Below are positions 50,294-60,119 of a DNA stretch of 64,000 bases, piece by piece; positions within the stretch are counted from its first letter, which is position 1, and every line of letters begins with the position of its first letter. Where the stretch lies: contig NZ_JASJOR010000035.1 of NCBI RefSeq assembly GCF_030068545.1, forward strand, positions 1 to 64,000. The letters are read 5' to 3'. Position numbers and translations under genes: made by a program. Source of the DNA: Xanthocytophaga flava (lineage in GTDB: Bacteria > Bacteroidota > Bacteroidia > Cytophagales > 172606-1). The notes beneath the pieces are model-generated. The model saw nothing but the letters and a program-made list of their open reading frames with translations. It made no database searches and was not told the DNA's origin.

Positions 50294-53200
50294 ATGAAAA
50301 ACAACCGCTACCATCTTTTCCTTGGCACAGTACTCCTATCCGGATCTGTGTACTTATCAGGATTTGCACAGAGCTTGGCTGCTGTCCAGATTCCGAGACC
50401 AACCTTAGAAAAATCTGAACCTGCAGCCCAGTCCCTGATACAGGTTCTGGGAGAACTGGAAAACAAGTATGACGTCCATTTTACGTACAAAAATACTGTA
50501 CTGGAAAACAAGACTGTCAAAGCTTTTTCTTCTTCCTCACATGAACTAGGCAAGATTCTGGATCAACTACTGACCCCTCAAGGTCTGAAGTACAAACGGA
50601 TCGATAACATCTATGTGATTTATGCTCCGGAAGAAAAAGTTAACTTCAAGCTGATTAAGCATATTTCCAGAGAATCAGAGCACGACAATGCAATAGTCTC
50701 TAATCAAATCAATACTATCGCATTACCTAAAGCAGAAAAGTTGCAAAACCTTCTGAATGCTCAGGAAATTACAGTAAGTGGCAAAGTTTCTGGCGAAAGT
50801 GGTGATGCAATGCCAGGAGTGAGTGTATCTATCAAAGGAACAACCAAAGGTACTACCACTAATGGAGAGGGACGTTATACATTAGGTGGTGTACCAGAAA
50901 ACGGAGTATTGGTATTCTCGTCCATTGGGTATACAACAGAAGAAATGCAGGTCAGTAATCGCACAATTATAGATGTACAGCTAAAACCAGATCTACAAGC
51001 ACTTAGTGAAGTAGTGGTAGTAGGCTATGGCACTCAGAAGAAAACCTCTGTGACAGGTGCCATATCCAGTGTATCTTCTAAAGAGATTGCAGCATTACCT
51101 GTACCTAGCGTGGAACAAGCCATCCAAGGACGGGTTGCAGGTGCCATCGTAACAAACAATGGTGCACCCGGTGAGGCGCCTCTGGTACGTATTCGAGGTA
51201 TCAGCTCTATTAACTTTGCATCTAATCCTCTGTATGTAGTAGATGGAATTATTAATGTGGATAATTTTAATAATTTCGATTCAAAAGATATAGAGTCTGT
51301 AGAAGTGCTAAAAGACGCAAACTCTGCTGCTATTTATGGTTCCAGAGCAGCAGCAGGCGTTGTGTTGATTACAACCAAAAAAGGAACAAGAGATGGAAAT
51401 ATTCATGTTAAACTAGATTCCTATATTGGTGTACAAAAAGCATGGAATAAGCTTGATCTTTTAAATCGGGATCAGTATTTACAGTATGGAACGGCTTTAT
51501 TATCAAATGCAGGAGCAGCCCTTCCTCCTCGTTTTTCGGCCATGAATGATCCAATTTATGCAGGTGCCTCTCAAACCTTTGCTCAAACAGATACAGATTG
51601 GCAGGATGCACTCTTTCAGACAGCAACTATTACACAGAATAACTTGTCTGTATCCGGAGGAAATGAAAAATCTCGTTTCTATTCTTCCGCAGGTTATTTT
51701 AGTCAGGCGGGTATCATGAAAGGGACAGGATATGACCGGTATAATTTCCGTATAAATTCTGATCATCAAGTATTGAAGGGGATAAGTTTTGGTCAAACAT
51801 TACTGGTTTCTTATGGCTATCAACGCAAAGAACAAAATGCGGGTGGCCGTACACAAGTCCAGAATATGATTCGTATGACACCTTATATACCTTTATATAA
51901 TCCAACAAATATTGGTGGCTATGGAGGTAATACAGGTGCAGATGGTTCTGACCCCCAAAACCCTGTCCGTGCAGCATTACAAGATCTGGACCAAGTTACC
52001 TCAGTGAGAGTATTGGGTTCGTTATTTCTTGATGTCTCTCTTACTTCCTGGCTAAAATACCGCTTTAATGTAGGAGTAAACTACCAGACTTCTCGCGAAT
52101 ATATCTATCAGCCTATCTACTCAGAGGGATTCAATAGTAGAACTCTAGCTGTTTTAAATGATAATCGTAATAATAGCTTTTCTCCAATATATACTAATCA
52201 GTTGACGTTTGAGAAAACAATTGGAGAACATTCTATCAATGCATTGGGTGTTATTGAATACCAAACAGGCAGATCCGTATCTTTAAATGCAACAGGTAAA
52301 GCATCATCCAATGAGATTAAAGAATTTGATGGATTGAGCAACCAAAGTTTTACAGCTTTACGTGATGAACGAGCGATCTATTCATACATTGGCCGACTAA
52401 ATTATGAGTATGCTAACAAATATATTTTGAGTGCCTCTATTCGTCGGGATGGTGCCTCACAATTTGCGCCAGGTAATAAGTTTGGAAGTTTTCCATCCAT
52501 AGGGTTAGGCTGGAGAATCAGCGAGGAAAACTTCATGAAAAATATTCCATTTATCTCCGAACTGAAAGTACGGGGTAGTTATGGATCACTTGGCTATATC
52601 CCAGGTAATTATCTATGGCAGACAACAGTATCTTCTAATACAGGTGCAGATTTAGGCAATGTTAGTACACAAGGGTCTTTTTATGATAAGTTAGCAAATA
52701 AGGACCTGGAATGGGAAATTACTAAAATGACCAATATAGGCATTGATGCAGGTTTGCTTAATAATAGAATAACTTTCTCAGCTGAATATTATGTTCGTAA
52801 CACAGATAATCTCATTCTGGAAGTAACTCCTGCGGTATCAACAGGCTATTCCAATCCTACTAGTGCCAATGTAGGCAAGATGAAAAACTGGGGATATGAA
52901 TTTCAGGGCAGTTATAATCAATCACAAGGTGAGTTTAAATGGAATATTTCAGCAAACATAGGTGTGGCTAAAAACGAAGTAAAAGCGTTAGATACTCCTA
53001 CAAGCGTCTTGGATAGAGGAGCATTACAGGATTATGGAAATACATCTATCACACGTACTGAAGCTGGACACCCTGTACAGTCATTCTATGGCTGGGTAAC
53101 GGATGGTATCTTTCAAAATACAGCTGAAATCATAGGATCTGATAATAAACCTAGTGCACCTGTTCAGAGCCTTCCACTCAATAACGATGGAACTGTAAAT

Positions 53201-53845
53201 CTTACTGAATATAATAAAGCGGATAATAAGAGTAAATATACCCGGCCTGGAGATATCCGGTTCAAAGATATAAATCAGGATGGTCAGATTACAGATGCAG
53301 ATAGAACCTATTTGGGAAGCTTTTTACCAAAATTTACATATGGTCTTAATTTCTCTGCTAATTACAAAGGATTTGACCTAAGCATGTTCTTTCAGGGAGT
53401 ACAAGGCAACAAAATTTATAATGGAACCCGAGTATTAACTGAGGGCATGATAAGATTGTTTAACTCGAGTACCACTGTTTTGAATGCATGGACTCCAGAG
53501 AATACCAATACCGATATACCACGGGCAGTTAATGGTGATCCTAATTCCAATAACAGAACGTCTGATCGGTTTATCGAAAATGGATCTTATCTGAGACTTA
53601 AAAGTTTAAATATTGGGTATACCCTGCCAGCTGATGTACTAAAATCTATTACCAAGGGAAATCTGAACAATTTCCGGATATATATATCCTCTCAAAACCT
53701 GCTAACATTCACTAAATACAAAGGATATGATCCAGAGGTTGGTTCAAGACTTAATGTGAACAATGGAAGTTTGGTACAAGGAATTGATTATGGCCAATTT
53801 CCACAGGCACGTACTTTGATTATTGGCTTACAGGTAGGATTCTGA
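50294..53845 (+). CDS. SusC/RagA-type TonB-linked outer-membrane transporter
   Basis: The 1183-residue protein (ATG 50294) has a signal peptide, an STN domain (about 55-105, with the ALAENKYDVHFTYK-like ELENKYDVHFTYKNT stretch) through which it signals to FecR, a carboxypeptidase-like beta-sandwich (about 160-235, VSGKVSGESGDAMPGVSVSI), a plug domain with the SusC motif LYVVDGIINVDNFNNFD and a 22-strand barrel. The TonB-box region VVVVGYGTQKKTSVTGAISS is present. It imports a large nutrient together with SusD. The ATG three codons earlier (50285) is also possible. Confidence 0.93.
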   Translation: MKNNRYHLFLGTVLLSGSVYLSGFAQSLAAVQIPRPTLEKSEPAAQSLIQVLGELENKYDVHFTYKNTVLENKTVKAFSSSSHELGKILDQLLTPQGLKYKRIDNIYVIYAPEEKVNFKLIKHISRESEHDNAIVSNQINTIALPKAEKLQNLLNAQEITVSGKVSGESGDAMPGVSVSIKGTTKGTTTNGEGRYTLGGVPENGVLVFSSIGYTTEEMQVSNRTIIDVQLKPDLQALSEVVVVGYGTQKKTSVTGAISSVSSKEIAALPVPSVEQAIQGRVAGAIVTNNGAPGEAPLVRIRGISSINFASNPLYVVDGIINVDNFNNFDSKDIESVEVLKDANSAAIYGSRAAAGVVLITTKKGTRDGNIHVKLDSYIGVQKAWNKLDLLNRDQYLQYGTALLSNAGAALPPRFSAMNDPIYAGASQTFAQTDTDWQDALFQTATITQNNLSVSGGNEKSRFYSSAGYFSQAGIMKGTGYDRYNFRINSDHQVLKGISFGQTLLVSYGYQRKEQNAGGRTQVQNMIRMTPYIPLYNPTNIGGYGGNTGADGSDPQNPVRAALQDLDQVTSVRVLGSLFLDVSLTSWLKYRFNVGVNYQTSREYIYQPIYSEGFNSRTLAVLNDNRNNSFSPIYTNQLTFEKTIGEHSINALGVIEYQTGRSVSLNATGKASSNEIKEFDGLSNQSFTALRDERAIYSYIGRLNYEYANKYILSASIRRDGASQFAPGNKFGSFPSIGLGWRISEENFMKNIPFISELKVRGSYGSLGYIPGNYLWQTTVSSNTGADLGNVSTQGSFYDKLANKDLEWEITKMTNIGIDAGLLNNRITFSAEYYVRNTDNLILEVTPAVSTGYSNPTSANVGKMKNWGYEFQGSYNQSQGEFKWNISANIGVAKNEVKALDTPTSVLDRGALQDYGNTSITRTEAGHPVQSFYGWVTDGIFQNTAEIIGSDNKPSAPVQSLPLNNDGTVNLTEYNKADNKSKYTRPGDIRFKDINQDGQITDADRTYLGSFLPKFTYGLNFSANYKGFDLSMFFQGVQGNKIYNGTRVLTEGMIRLFNSSTTVLNAWTPENTNTDIPRAVNGDPNSNNRTSDRFIENGSYLRLKSLNIGYTLPADVLKSITKGNLNNFRIYISSQNLLTFTKYKGYDPEVGSRLNVNNGSLVQGIDYGQFPQARTLIIGLQVGF

Positions 53846-53878
53846 TTATTATTTATGATATTTCAAAGACTTTGTTAT

Positions 53879-55411
53879 ATGAAAAACGTAATAAGAAAAG
53901 TTAGTTTGGTTTTAATTATGATGTTAGGTGCCTGCAGTGAGGATCTACTGAATAAACAAAATCCTAATGGCAGCACACCAGACAGATATTATACCAATGA
54001 GATTGAACTTACTACTGGTGTAAATGGAATATATGCCATGGTACAAAGTGGGCGTCTTACAGGCCGTGAATGGTTTTTTCTGCATGATTTGCGTTCGGAT
54101 GATGTTGCCACAGGAGGGGGTCAATTGGAAGGAGCCCGAAATCAGATTCTGACAGGGTCACTTCAAACCAGTAATGGTGTAATGACAGATGTTTGGAAAG
54201 GGTATTACCGGACCATACACAGAGCAAATTCTGTGATTGATGGATCAGTAAACACACAAAATATCACGGATGAACGCAAAAATCGACTATTAGGAGAAGC
54301 CAGGTTTTTAAGAGCATGGGCTTATTCTGAATTGGTGGCTTTCTGGGGTGCGGTTCCTTTGTATAAAAATACGGTACAGTCACTTTTAGAGTCTGAAGCA
54401 CGTACTCCTGTAGATGAGGTTTACCAGTTTATTATCGAGGAGTTAAAAGCGATACAAGCTGTACTTCCAGCTTCCTATTCTGGCGCAGATGTAGGAAGAG
54501 TAACCAAAGGTGCAGCACAAGCCTTACTAGGAAGGGTATTAATGACTACAGGAGATTACGCAGGTGCCAAAACAGAACTTGAAAAAGTTAAAGATTCAGG
54601 TCTCTATGCACTGGTAGCCAACTACTCAGATAACTTTAAAGAAGAGACAGGTTTTAATAAAGAATCTATCTTTGAAATTGGTTTTCAAAATGATGGCTTT
54701 AACTGGGATTATGATGGTAATGGAACAGGAAATGAAGGTAATAGCCGTACACAAGAATATTCAGCAATTGGTTGGCGAAACCTTATTCCTTCAGATGCAT
54801 TACTAGCTGATTATGAACGCACCAGCAAAGGAGACGCCAAAAATGATCCTCGCTTTAGTGACACATTTTATCGGATAGGGGACAAATTTAATAATGATGC
54901 AACCACCTTAACAGACGTTTTGGTACAAGGTAACTTATCCAACTTTGAGGGAGGAAAAGAGAAAATCAGTTGGAAAAAGTATACCAGCATGTATAAAAAT
55001 AATCTTACTTTCTATACAGGACCTATGAATATGCGGATTATCCGCTATGCAGAAGTATTGCTGATGTTGGCCGAATGTGAAAATGAGGTGGGTACTTCCA
55101 CTGCTGCAATTGGGTATCTTAATGAGATACGTAGCAGAGCTAGTGTGAACATGCCAGATTATCCTACTACCAACTATCCTGTAAATAGCAAAGCGGAAAT
55201 CTTCCGTGCTATTCAGCATGAGAAGCGAGTAGAATTAGCTGGAGAGCAAATCCGGAACAGAGACATTCTACGTTGGAGAAAACAAGGGAAACTCACTTCT
55301 GAACCGATTAGCTACTTCCAAGCTAACAAATATGAGTTGCTGCCTATTCCTCAGGAAGAGTTTTCAACCAATGCCAGTCTGAAACCAACAGATCAGAATC
55401 CGGGCTATTAA
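53879..55411 (+). CDS. RagB/SusD family nutrient-binding lipoprotein
   Basis: The 510-residue lipoprotein has a lipobox ending MLGAC (Cys about residue 20), an N-terminal SusD-like TPR-rich part and the C-terminal RagB_SusD region with RYAEVLLMLAECENEVG and IRSRASVNMPDYP. It covers the SusC barrel from outside and binds the substrate. It starts 33 bp after susC; an earlier ATG at 53855 would lose the lipobox position. The substrate is not evident from the neighbours. The ASPIC/FG-GAP gene follows after a terminator. Confidence 0.92.
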   Translation: MKNVIRKVSLVLIMMLGACSEDLLNKQNPNGSTPDRYYTNEIELTTGVNGIYAMVQSGRLTGREWFFLHDLRSDDVATGGGQLEGARNQILTGSLQTSNGVMTDVWKGYYRTIHRANSVIDGSVNTQNITDERKNRLLGEARFLRAWAYSELVAFWGAVPLYKNTVQSLLESEARTPVDEVYQFIIEELKAIQAVLPASYSGADVGRVTKGAAQALLGRVLMTTGDYAGAKTELEKVKDSGLYALVANYSDNFKEETGFNKESIFEIGFQNDGFNWDYDGNGTGNEGNSRTQEYSAIGWRNLIPSDALLADYERTSKGDAKNDPRFSDTFYRIGDKFNNDATTLTDVLVQGNLSNFEGGKEKISWKKYTSMYKNNLTFYTGPMNMRIIRYAEVLLMLAECENEVGTSTAAIGYLNEIRSRASVNMPDYPTTNYPVNSKAEIFRAIQHEKRVELAGEQIRNRDILRWRKQGKLTSEPISYFQANKYELLPIPQEEFSTNASLKPTDQNPGY

Positions 55412-55436
55412 TACAGAAAGCATTTTCTACTGTTCA

Positions 55437-55470
55437 GGCCCCTTCATTGTATGAATGATGGGGCCTTTTT
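55437..55470 (+). terminator. Terminator/attenuator between susD and the ASPIC gene
   Basis: GGCCCCTTCATT (55437-55448) pairs with AATGATGGGGCC (55454-55465) with a single mismatch, and five T residues follow to 55470. An ATG at 55451 lies in the loop, which argues that the true start of the downstream gene is the later ATG at 55493. Confidence 0.8.
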
Positions 55471-55492
55471 GTTGATTCTAACCACTACTCTT

Positions 55493-58400
55493 ATGAATAT
55501 AACCCAAATCTGTGTTTGGATACTGTGCTTGGGGGGATTACTGGGATGTAATTCTCCCCAAAAAAACACTCTATTTACACTACTACCTTCTGATCATACA
55601 GGTATCACCTTCACTAATCAGATAATGGAAAGTGATACATTTAATGCACTACGGTTTGAGTATATTTACAATGGTGGTGGAGTAGGAGTTGGAGATATAA
55701 ACAATGATGGACTTCAGGATATATTCTTTGCAGGTAATATGGTTTCCAGCAAACTATATCTTAACAAAGGCGATTTTCATTTTGAAGATATTACCGAAAA
55801 AGCCCATATAAATACCAGCTATTGGTGTACAGGTGTAGCTATGATTGATTTGAATCAGGATGGCTTATTAGACATTTATGTTTCCACTATACATCCTGAT
55901 AAAGATAAAAAAGTACCAAACTTATTTTTCCTCAATAAAGGTATTGATGCAAAAGGCAATGTCATCTTCGATGAAGTTGCCAGTCAGATAGGTCTGGCAG
56001 ATAGCAGTTATTCTACTCAGGCAGCCTTTCTGGATTATGACCGGGATGGCGATCTGGATATGTATCTGCTCACTAATTCCTCACATGAGAATTACGATCG
56101 GAACCAGGCTGTAGGACAACATACAGATGGTAGCGGAAAAAGTGTAGACAAGTTGTTTAGAAATGAAGGAATCGGTACCAACGGACTACCCAATTTTAAA
56201 GATATTTCTAAAGAAAGTGGTATTCAGACAGAAGGATGGGGATTGGGGATTGTTGTTAACGATATTAACCGGGATGGCTATCCGGATATCTATTGCGCAA
56301 ACGATTTTCTTTCCAATGATCATCTGTGGATTAATAACTGCAATGGCACCTTCTCTAATCAGGCAAAGAAATCTTTCAAACATACAGAACACAATGGTAT
56401 GGGAATGGATATTGCCGACATCAACAACGATGGTCTCAATGACATAGTTGTGATGGATATGATGCCAGAAGATAATCTACGTCAGAAAACAATGTTCTCT
56501 ACAACCGGATATGATCGTTTCTTTCTTAACCGAAGACAAAATTACCAGAATCAACATATACGAAACGTCTTACAACTAAACAATGGTAATGGTACCTTTA
56601 GTGATATTGGCTATCTGGCTGGTATATATGCTACCGACTGGAGTTGGAGTAGCCTGTTGGCCGACTTCGATAATGATGGATATCGCGACTTATTAATCAC
56701 AAATGGATATCGGAAAGACATCACAGATCTGGATTTTGTAAGTTACAGTAGGGACGCCTCTTTATTTGGAACAGATGAAGCCCGTATAAAAAATGCGATT
56801 AAAGCTGTTAAAGGTTTGGAAGGTGTTAAAAAGCCTAACTGCATCTTCCACAACAATGGTGATCTGACATTTACCAATCTCGCTAGTGAGTGGGGACTGG
56901 ACCAGCCTTCTTATTCCAATGGAGCCGCCTATGCGGATTTTGACAATGATGGAGATCTGGATCTGGTAATGAATAATATCGATGAGGAGGCCTTTGTCTA
57001 TCGCAACAATGTGGTTCAACTACAAAAAGAAACTTCTATCCCTAATACAAACCATTTTTTAAGAATACGCCTTCAAGGAGAGAAACCCAATACGTCGGGG
57101 CTAGGAGCCAAGGTATGGGTTTACTACGATGGTAAAATACAATATACAGAACACGAGATCCAAAGAGGTTATAAATCAACCATCGAAGATTATGAGCATT
57201 TTGGCATGGGAAAAGCTACAAAAGTTGACTCTTTGGTGGTGGTCTGGCAAAGTGGTAACAGGCAACATTTGGGCCCTCTCTCAACAGATCAGGTAATCAC
57301 TCTTCAGGAAAAAAATGCGCACAAACAATCCGTCAAATCATCTATAACACAATCTATTCTTTTCGAAGAAACCCATTCAATTACATACAAACACCAGGAA
57401 ACTGACTTTCCTGATTTTAAGTATGGACAAGCTTTATTATCTCACAAACACTCTCAACAAGGTCCATCTATTGCTGTTGGGGATGTGAATGGTGACGACT
57501 TAGATGATTTTATCATTGGTGGCTCTGCCAATGATCATGCAACTATCTTTTTACAAACAACAGATCATCAGTTCAAACAGCAGTCTTTGCCCAACAAAAC
57601 TTCAGAAGATACAGGTATCTTGCTTTTTGATGCAGACAATGACGGAGACAATGACCTCTATTGTGTAAGTGGGAGTAGTGAATTTGGCAAAGAAATCTAT
57701 TCGTATCAAGACAGGTTTTATCGCAATAATGGCAAAGGAATATTTACACTTGATAGTACTGCTCTCTCTAAAACAGAAAGCAGTGGTAGCTGTGTGGTAG
57801 CCTGTGATTATGATAAGGATGGAGATTTGGACCTGTTTGTAGGAGGAAGAGTTACGCCAACCCAATACCCAATCCCCCCTTTGAGTTATTTGCTGCAAAA
57901 TGATGGAAAAGGTCATTTTGTAAACAACACCCAAAAACTATGTCCGGAACTGAAAAAACCAGGAATGGTTACTTCAGCTCTCTGGACTGATTACGATAAT
58001 GATGGATGGACGGATCTGATTGTAACAGGTGAGTTTATGCCTATTACATTCTTCCACAATAAACAAGGACAGCGATTTGAAAAATCTGAACTACCTAATT
58101 CCGGAGGCTGGTGGAACAGTATTACAGGAGGCGATTTTGACAACGATGGAGATATAGATTATGTAGCAGGGAACCTTGGCAAGAATTCATTATTTCAGGC
58201 ATCAGAGAAATATCCTGTCTGTGTGTATGCCAAAGACTTCGATCAGAATGGGACTATGGACCCTGTACTTTGCAGATATATTGATGGCAAAGAATATATC
58301 TCTCATCCACGTGAGACGTTAACAGATCAGATTGTAAGTTTTCGTAAAACGCTAACAAGTTATGCGTTATATGGGAAGTCTACTTTTACGGAATTGTTTG

Positions 58401-59050
58401 ATTCAGAAAAACTGAAAGATGCACTTATTCTTAAAGCGACAACCTTTTCTTCTGCTTATCTTGAAAATCAGGGAAAGGGACAATTCGCTATGCACCCGCT
58501 TCCTGTACAGGCACAATTTTCACCCATTTTTGGCTTGCTTACAAATGATGTAAACAATGATGGCAATCTGGATATTTTAGCAGTAGGCAATGACTATAGC
58601 AGAGAAACACTCTCAGGTTGGATGGATGCAGGAACAGGACTGTATTTACAGGGGGATGGGAAGGGCAACTTTACGCCAGCAAAGATAACAGAAACCGGAT
58701 TTCAGGTAGATGGCGATGCCAAAGCGCTTACCCAGATAGTAGTAAGTACAAACAAAAGATTAGTGATCGCTACACAAAACCAGGATAGTGTGAAGGTATT
58801 TGAGCATCCACAAAATAAAGAGACTACGCTTTCCTATATACGTTTAAGTCCTAAAGATGCCAAAGCCGAGTTACGATGGACAAATGGAAAGAAACGCCTG
58901 GAAGAATTTTATTATGGTTCTGGCTATCTCTCCCAAACAACCCGCACATTAATTGTACCAAATGGTGTCACAGAAGTTGTAATTTTTGATCAGAAAAAGC
59001 AGAGTCGGAAAGAGGTATTTCACTCAAAGATTACTCAACGTTCCAGATAA
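55493..59050 (+). CDS. FG-GAP/VCBS and ASPIC/UnbV domain lipoprotein
   Basis: From the ATG at 55493 the product has 1185 residues and a lipobox ending GGLLGC (Cys about residue 19). Repeated calcium-binding-like loops of the FG-GAP/VCBS type, D-x-N/D-x-D-G (for example DINNDGLQDIFFA, DYDRDGDLDMYLL, DFDNDGYRDLLI, DFDNDGDIDYVAG), occur through the whole protein as two predicted beta-propellers. An ASPIC/UnbV domain lies at about 520-605 (RGYKSTIEDYEHFGMG). Members of this group are common next to SusC/SusD. It should be a surface or periplasmic calcium-stabilised lipoprotein whose partner is unknown. Confidence 0.88.
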   Translation: MNITQICVWILCLGGLLGCNSPQKNTLFTLLPSDHTGITFTNQIMESDTFNALRFEYIYNGGGVGVGDINNDGLQDIFFAGNMVSSKLYLNKGDFHFEDITEKAHINTSYWCTGVAMIDLNQDGLLDIYVSTIHPDKDKKVPNLFFLNKGIDAKGNVIFDEVASQIGLADSSYSTQAAFLDYDRDGDLDMYLLTNSSHENYDRNQAVGQHTDGSGKSVDKLFRNEGIGTNGLPNFKDISKESGIQTEGWGLGIVVNDINRDGYPDIYCANDFLSNDHLWINNCNGTFSNQAKKSFKHTEHNGMGMDIADINNDGLNDIVVMDMMPEDNLRQKTMFSTTGYDRFFLNRRQNYQNQHIRNVLQLNNGNGTFSDIGYLAGIYATDWSWSSLLADFDNDGYRDLLITNGYRKDITDLDFVSYSRDASLFGTDEARIKNAIKAVKGLEGVKKPNCIFHNNGDLTFTNLASEWGLDQPSYSNGAAYADFDNDGDLDLVMNNIDEEAFVYRNNVVQLQKETSIPNTNHFLRIRLQGEKPNTSGLGAKVWVYYDGKIQYTEHEIQRGYKSTIEDYEHFGMGKATKVDSLVVVWQSGNRQHLGPLSTDQVITLQEKNAHKQSVKSSITQSILFEETHSITYKHQETDFPDFKYGQALLSHKHSQQGPSIAVGDVNGDDLDDFIIGGSANDHATIFLQTTDHQFKQQSLPNKTSEDTGILLFDADNDGDNDLYCVSGSSEFGKEIYSYQDRFYRNNGKGIFTLDSTALSKTESSGSCVVACDYDKDGDLDLFVGGRVTPTQYPIPPLSYLLQNDGKGHFVNNTQKLCPELKKPGMVTSALWTDYDNDGWTDLIVTGEFMPITFFHNKQGQRFEKSELPNSGGWWNSITGGDFDNDGDIDYVAGNLGKNSLFQASEKYPVCVYAKDFDQNGTMDPVLCRYIDGKEYISHPRETLTDQIVSFRKTLTSYALYGKSTFTELFDSEKLKDALILKATTFSSAYLENQGKGQFAMHPLPVQAQFSPIFGLLTNDVNNDGNLDILAVGNDYSRETLSGWMDAGTGLYLQGDGKGNFTPAKITETGFQVDGDAKALTQIVVSTNKRLVIATQNQDSVKVFEHPQNKETTLSYIRLSPKDAKAELRWTNGKKRLEEFYYGSGYLSQTTRTLIVPNGVTEVVIFDQKKQSRKEVFHSKITQRSR

Positions 59051-59080
59051 ATACGTTTTATACTTATAAGATGCTCATTA

Positions 59081-59146
59081 GTAAATAAAGAGGTAGCAAA
59101 ATTTAAGTTGTTCTGATTACTTAAATTTTGTTCCCTCTTTATTTAC
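59081..59146. terminator. 28-bp hairpin between convergent operons
   Basis: Arms 59081-59108 and 59119-59146 match at 26 of 28 positions around a 10-nt loop (core GTAAATAAAGAGG and CCTCTTTATTTAC). It lies between the ASPIC gene (stop 59050) and rfbA (stop 59175). Confidence 0.85.
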
Positions 59147-59174
59147 TTTAAACTTTGATTGTATATAACAAAAA

Positions 59175-60035
59175 TCACCCAAGTACACTCATCAAATATC
59201 TTCCATACCCACTTTTTACAAGAGGTTGAGCAATTGCTTCAAGTTGACTAGAAGAAATAAAACCTTCCCGATAAGCTACCTCTTCAATACAGCCAATTTT
59301 TAATCCCTGACGTTCCTCTATTACTTGTACAAAAGTACCAGCCTGCATTAGTGAAGTAAATGTTCCTGTATCCAGCCAGGCAGTCCCCCGATCCAAAACA
59401 CCAACATGCAACTTATCCTCTTCAAGATATTTCCGATTCACATCCGTTATCTCCAGTTCTCCTCTCGGACTAGGTTTTAGATTTTTAGCGATTTCCACAA
59501 CATCATTATCATAAAAATATAAGCCAGGAACTGCATAGTTAGATTTAGGTTTGGCAGGTTTTTCTTCAATAGAAACCGCTTTCATATTTTTATCAAACTC
59601 AACAACACCATATCGCTCCGGATCTGTCACATGATAGGCGAATACTCTTCCCCCAACTGGATCATTGTGCTGCTTCAACAATTTTCCCAAACCACTTCCA
59701 TAAAAAATATTATCCCCTAAAACAAGGGCTGCCTTATCATTTCCAACAAATTCCTTCCCAATAATAAAAGCTTGGGCTAATCCATCTGGGCTAGGCTGAA
59801 TAGCATAAGAAAAATTGCATCCCAAACGTGATCCATCACCTAAAAGCTTTTGAAACATAGGCATATCATGGGGCGTAGATATAAACAATATGTCTTTAAT
59901 ACCTGCAAGCATTAAAGTAGACAATGGATAATAAATCATGGGCTTATCATACACAGGCATTAATTGTTTACTTACTGCCAATGTAAGCGGATGCAGCCGG
60001 GTTCCGGAGCCCCCTGCCAGTATAATACCTTTCAT
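59175..60035 (-). CDS. rfbA: Glucose-1-phosphate thymidylyltransferase
   Basis: The 286-residue enzyme makes dTDP-glucose from glucose-1-phosphate and dTTP. It starts MKGIILAGGSGTRLHPLTLA (the nucleotide-binding GGSGTR at about 8-13), followed by SKQLMPVYDKPMIYYPLSTL, and has GDNIFYGSGL (about 107-116), the ISIEEKP-like VSIEEKPAKPKSNYAVPGLYFYD and the C-terminal AYREGFISSSQL. It is the last gene of a minus-strand nucleotide-sugar cluster and supplies the substrate of RfbB two genes upstream. Length is standard. Confidence 0.95.
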   Translation of the reverse strand: MKGIILAGGSGTRLHPLTLAVSKQLMPVYDKPMIYYPLSTLMLAGIKDILFISTPHDMPMFQKLLGDGSRLGCNFSYAIQPSPDGLAQAFIIGKEFVGNDKAALVLGDNIFYGSGLGKLLKQHNDPVGGRVFAYHVTDPERYGVVEFDKNMKAVSIEEKPAKPKSNYAVPGLYFYDNDVVEIAKNLKPSPRGELEITDVNRKYLEEDKLHVGVLDRGTAWLDTGTFTSLMQAGTFVQVIEERQGLKIGCIEEVAYREGFISSSQLEAIAQPLVKSGYGRYLMSVLG

Positions 60036-60119
60036 ATAAGCTGATTAATAGTGAGTATTGAATACTAAAATACAGGTATCCTGCTATATTCCTCTAAATT
60101 CTTTTATAGATGTTGCTAA

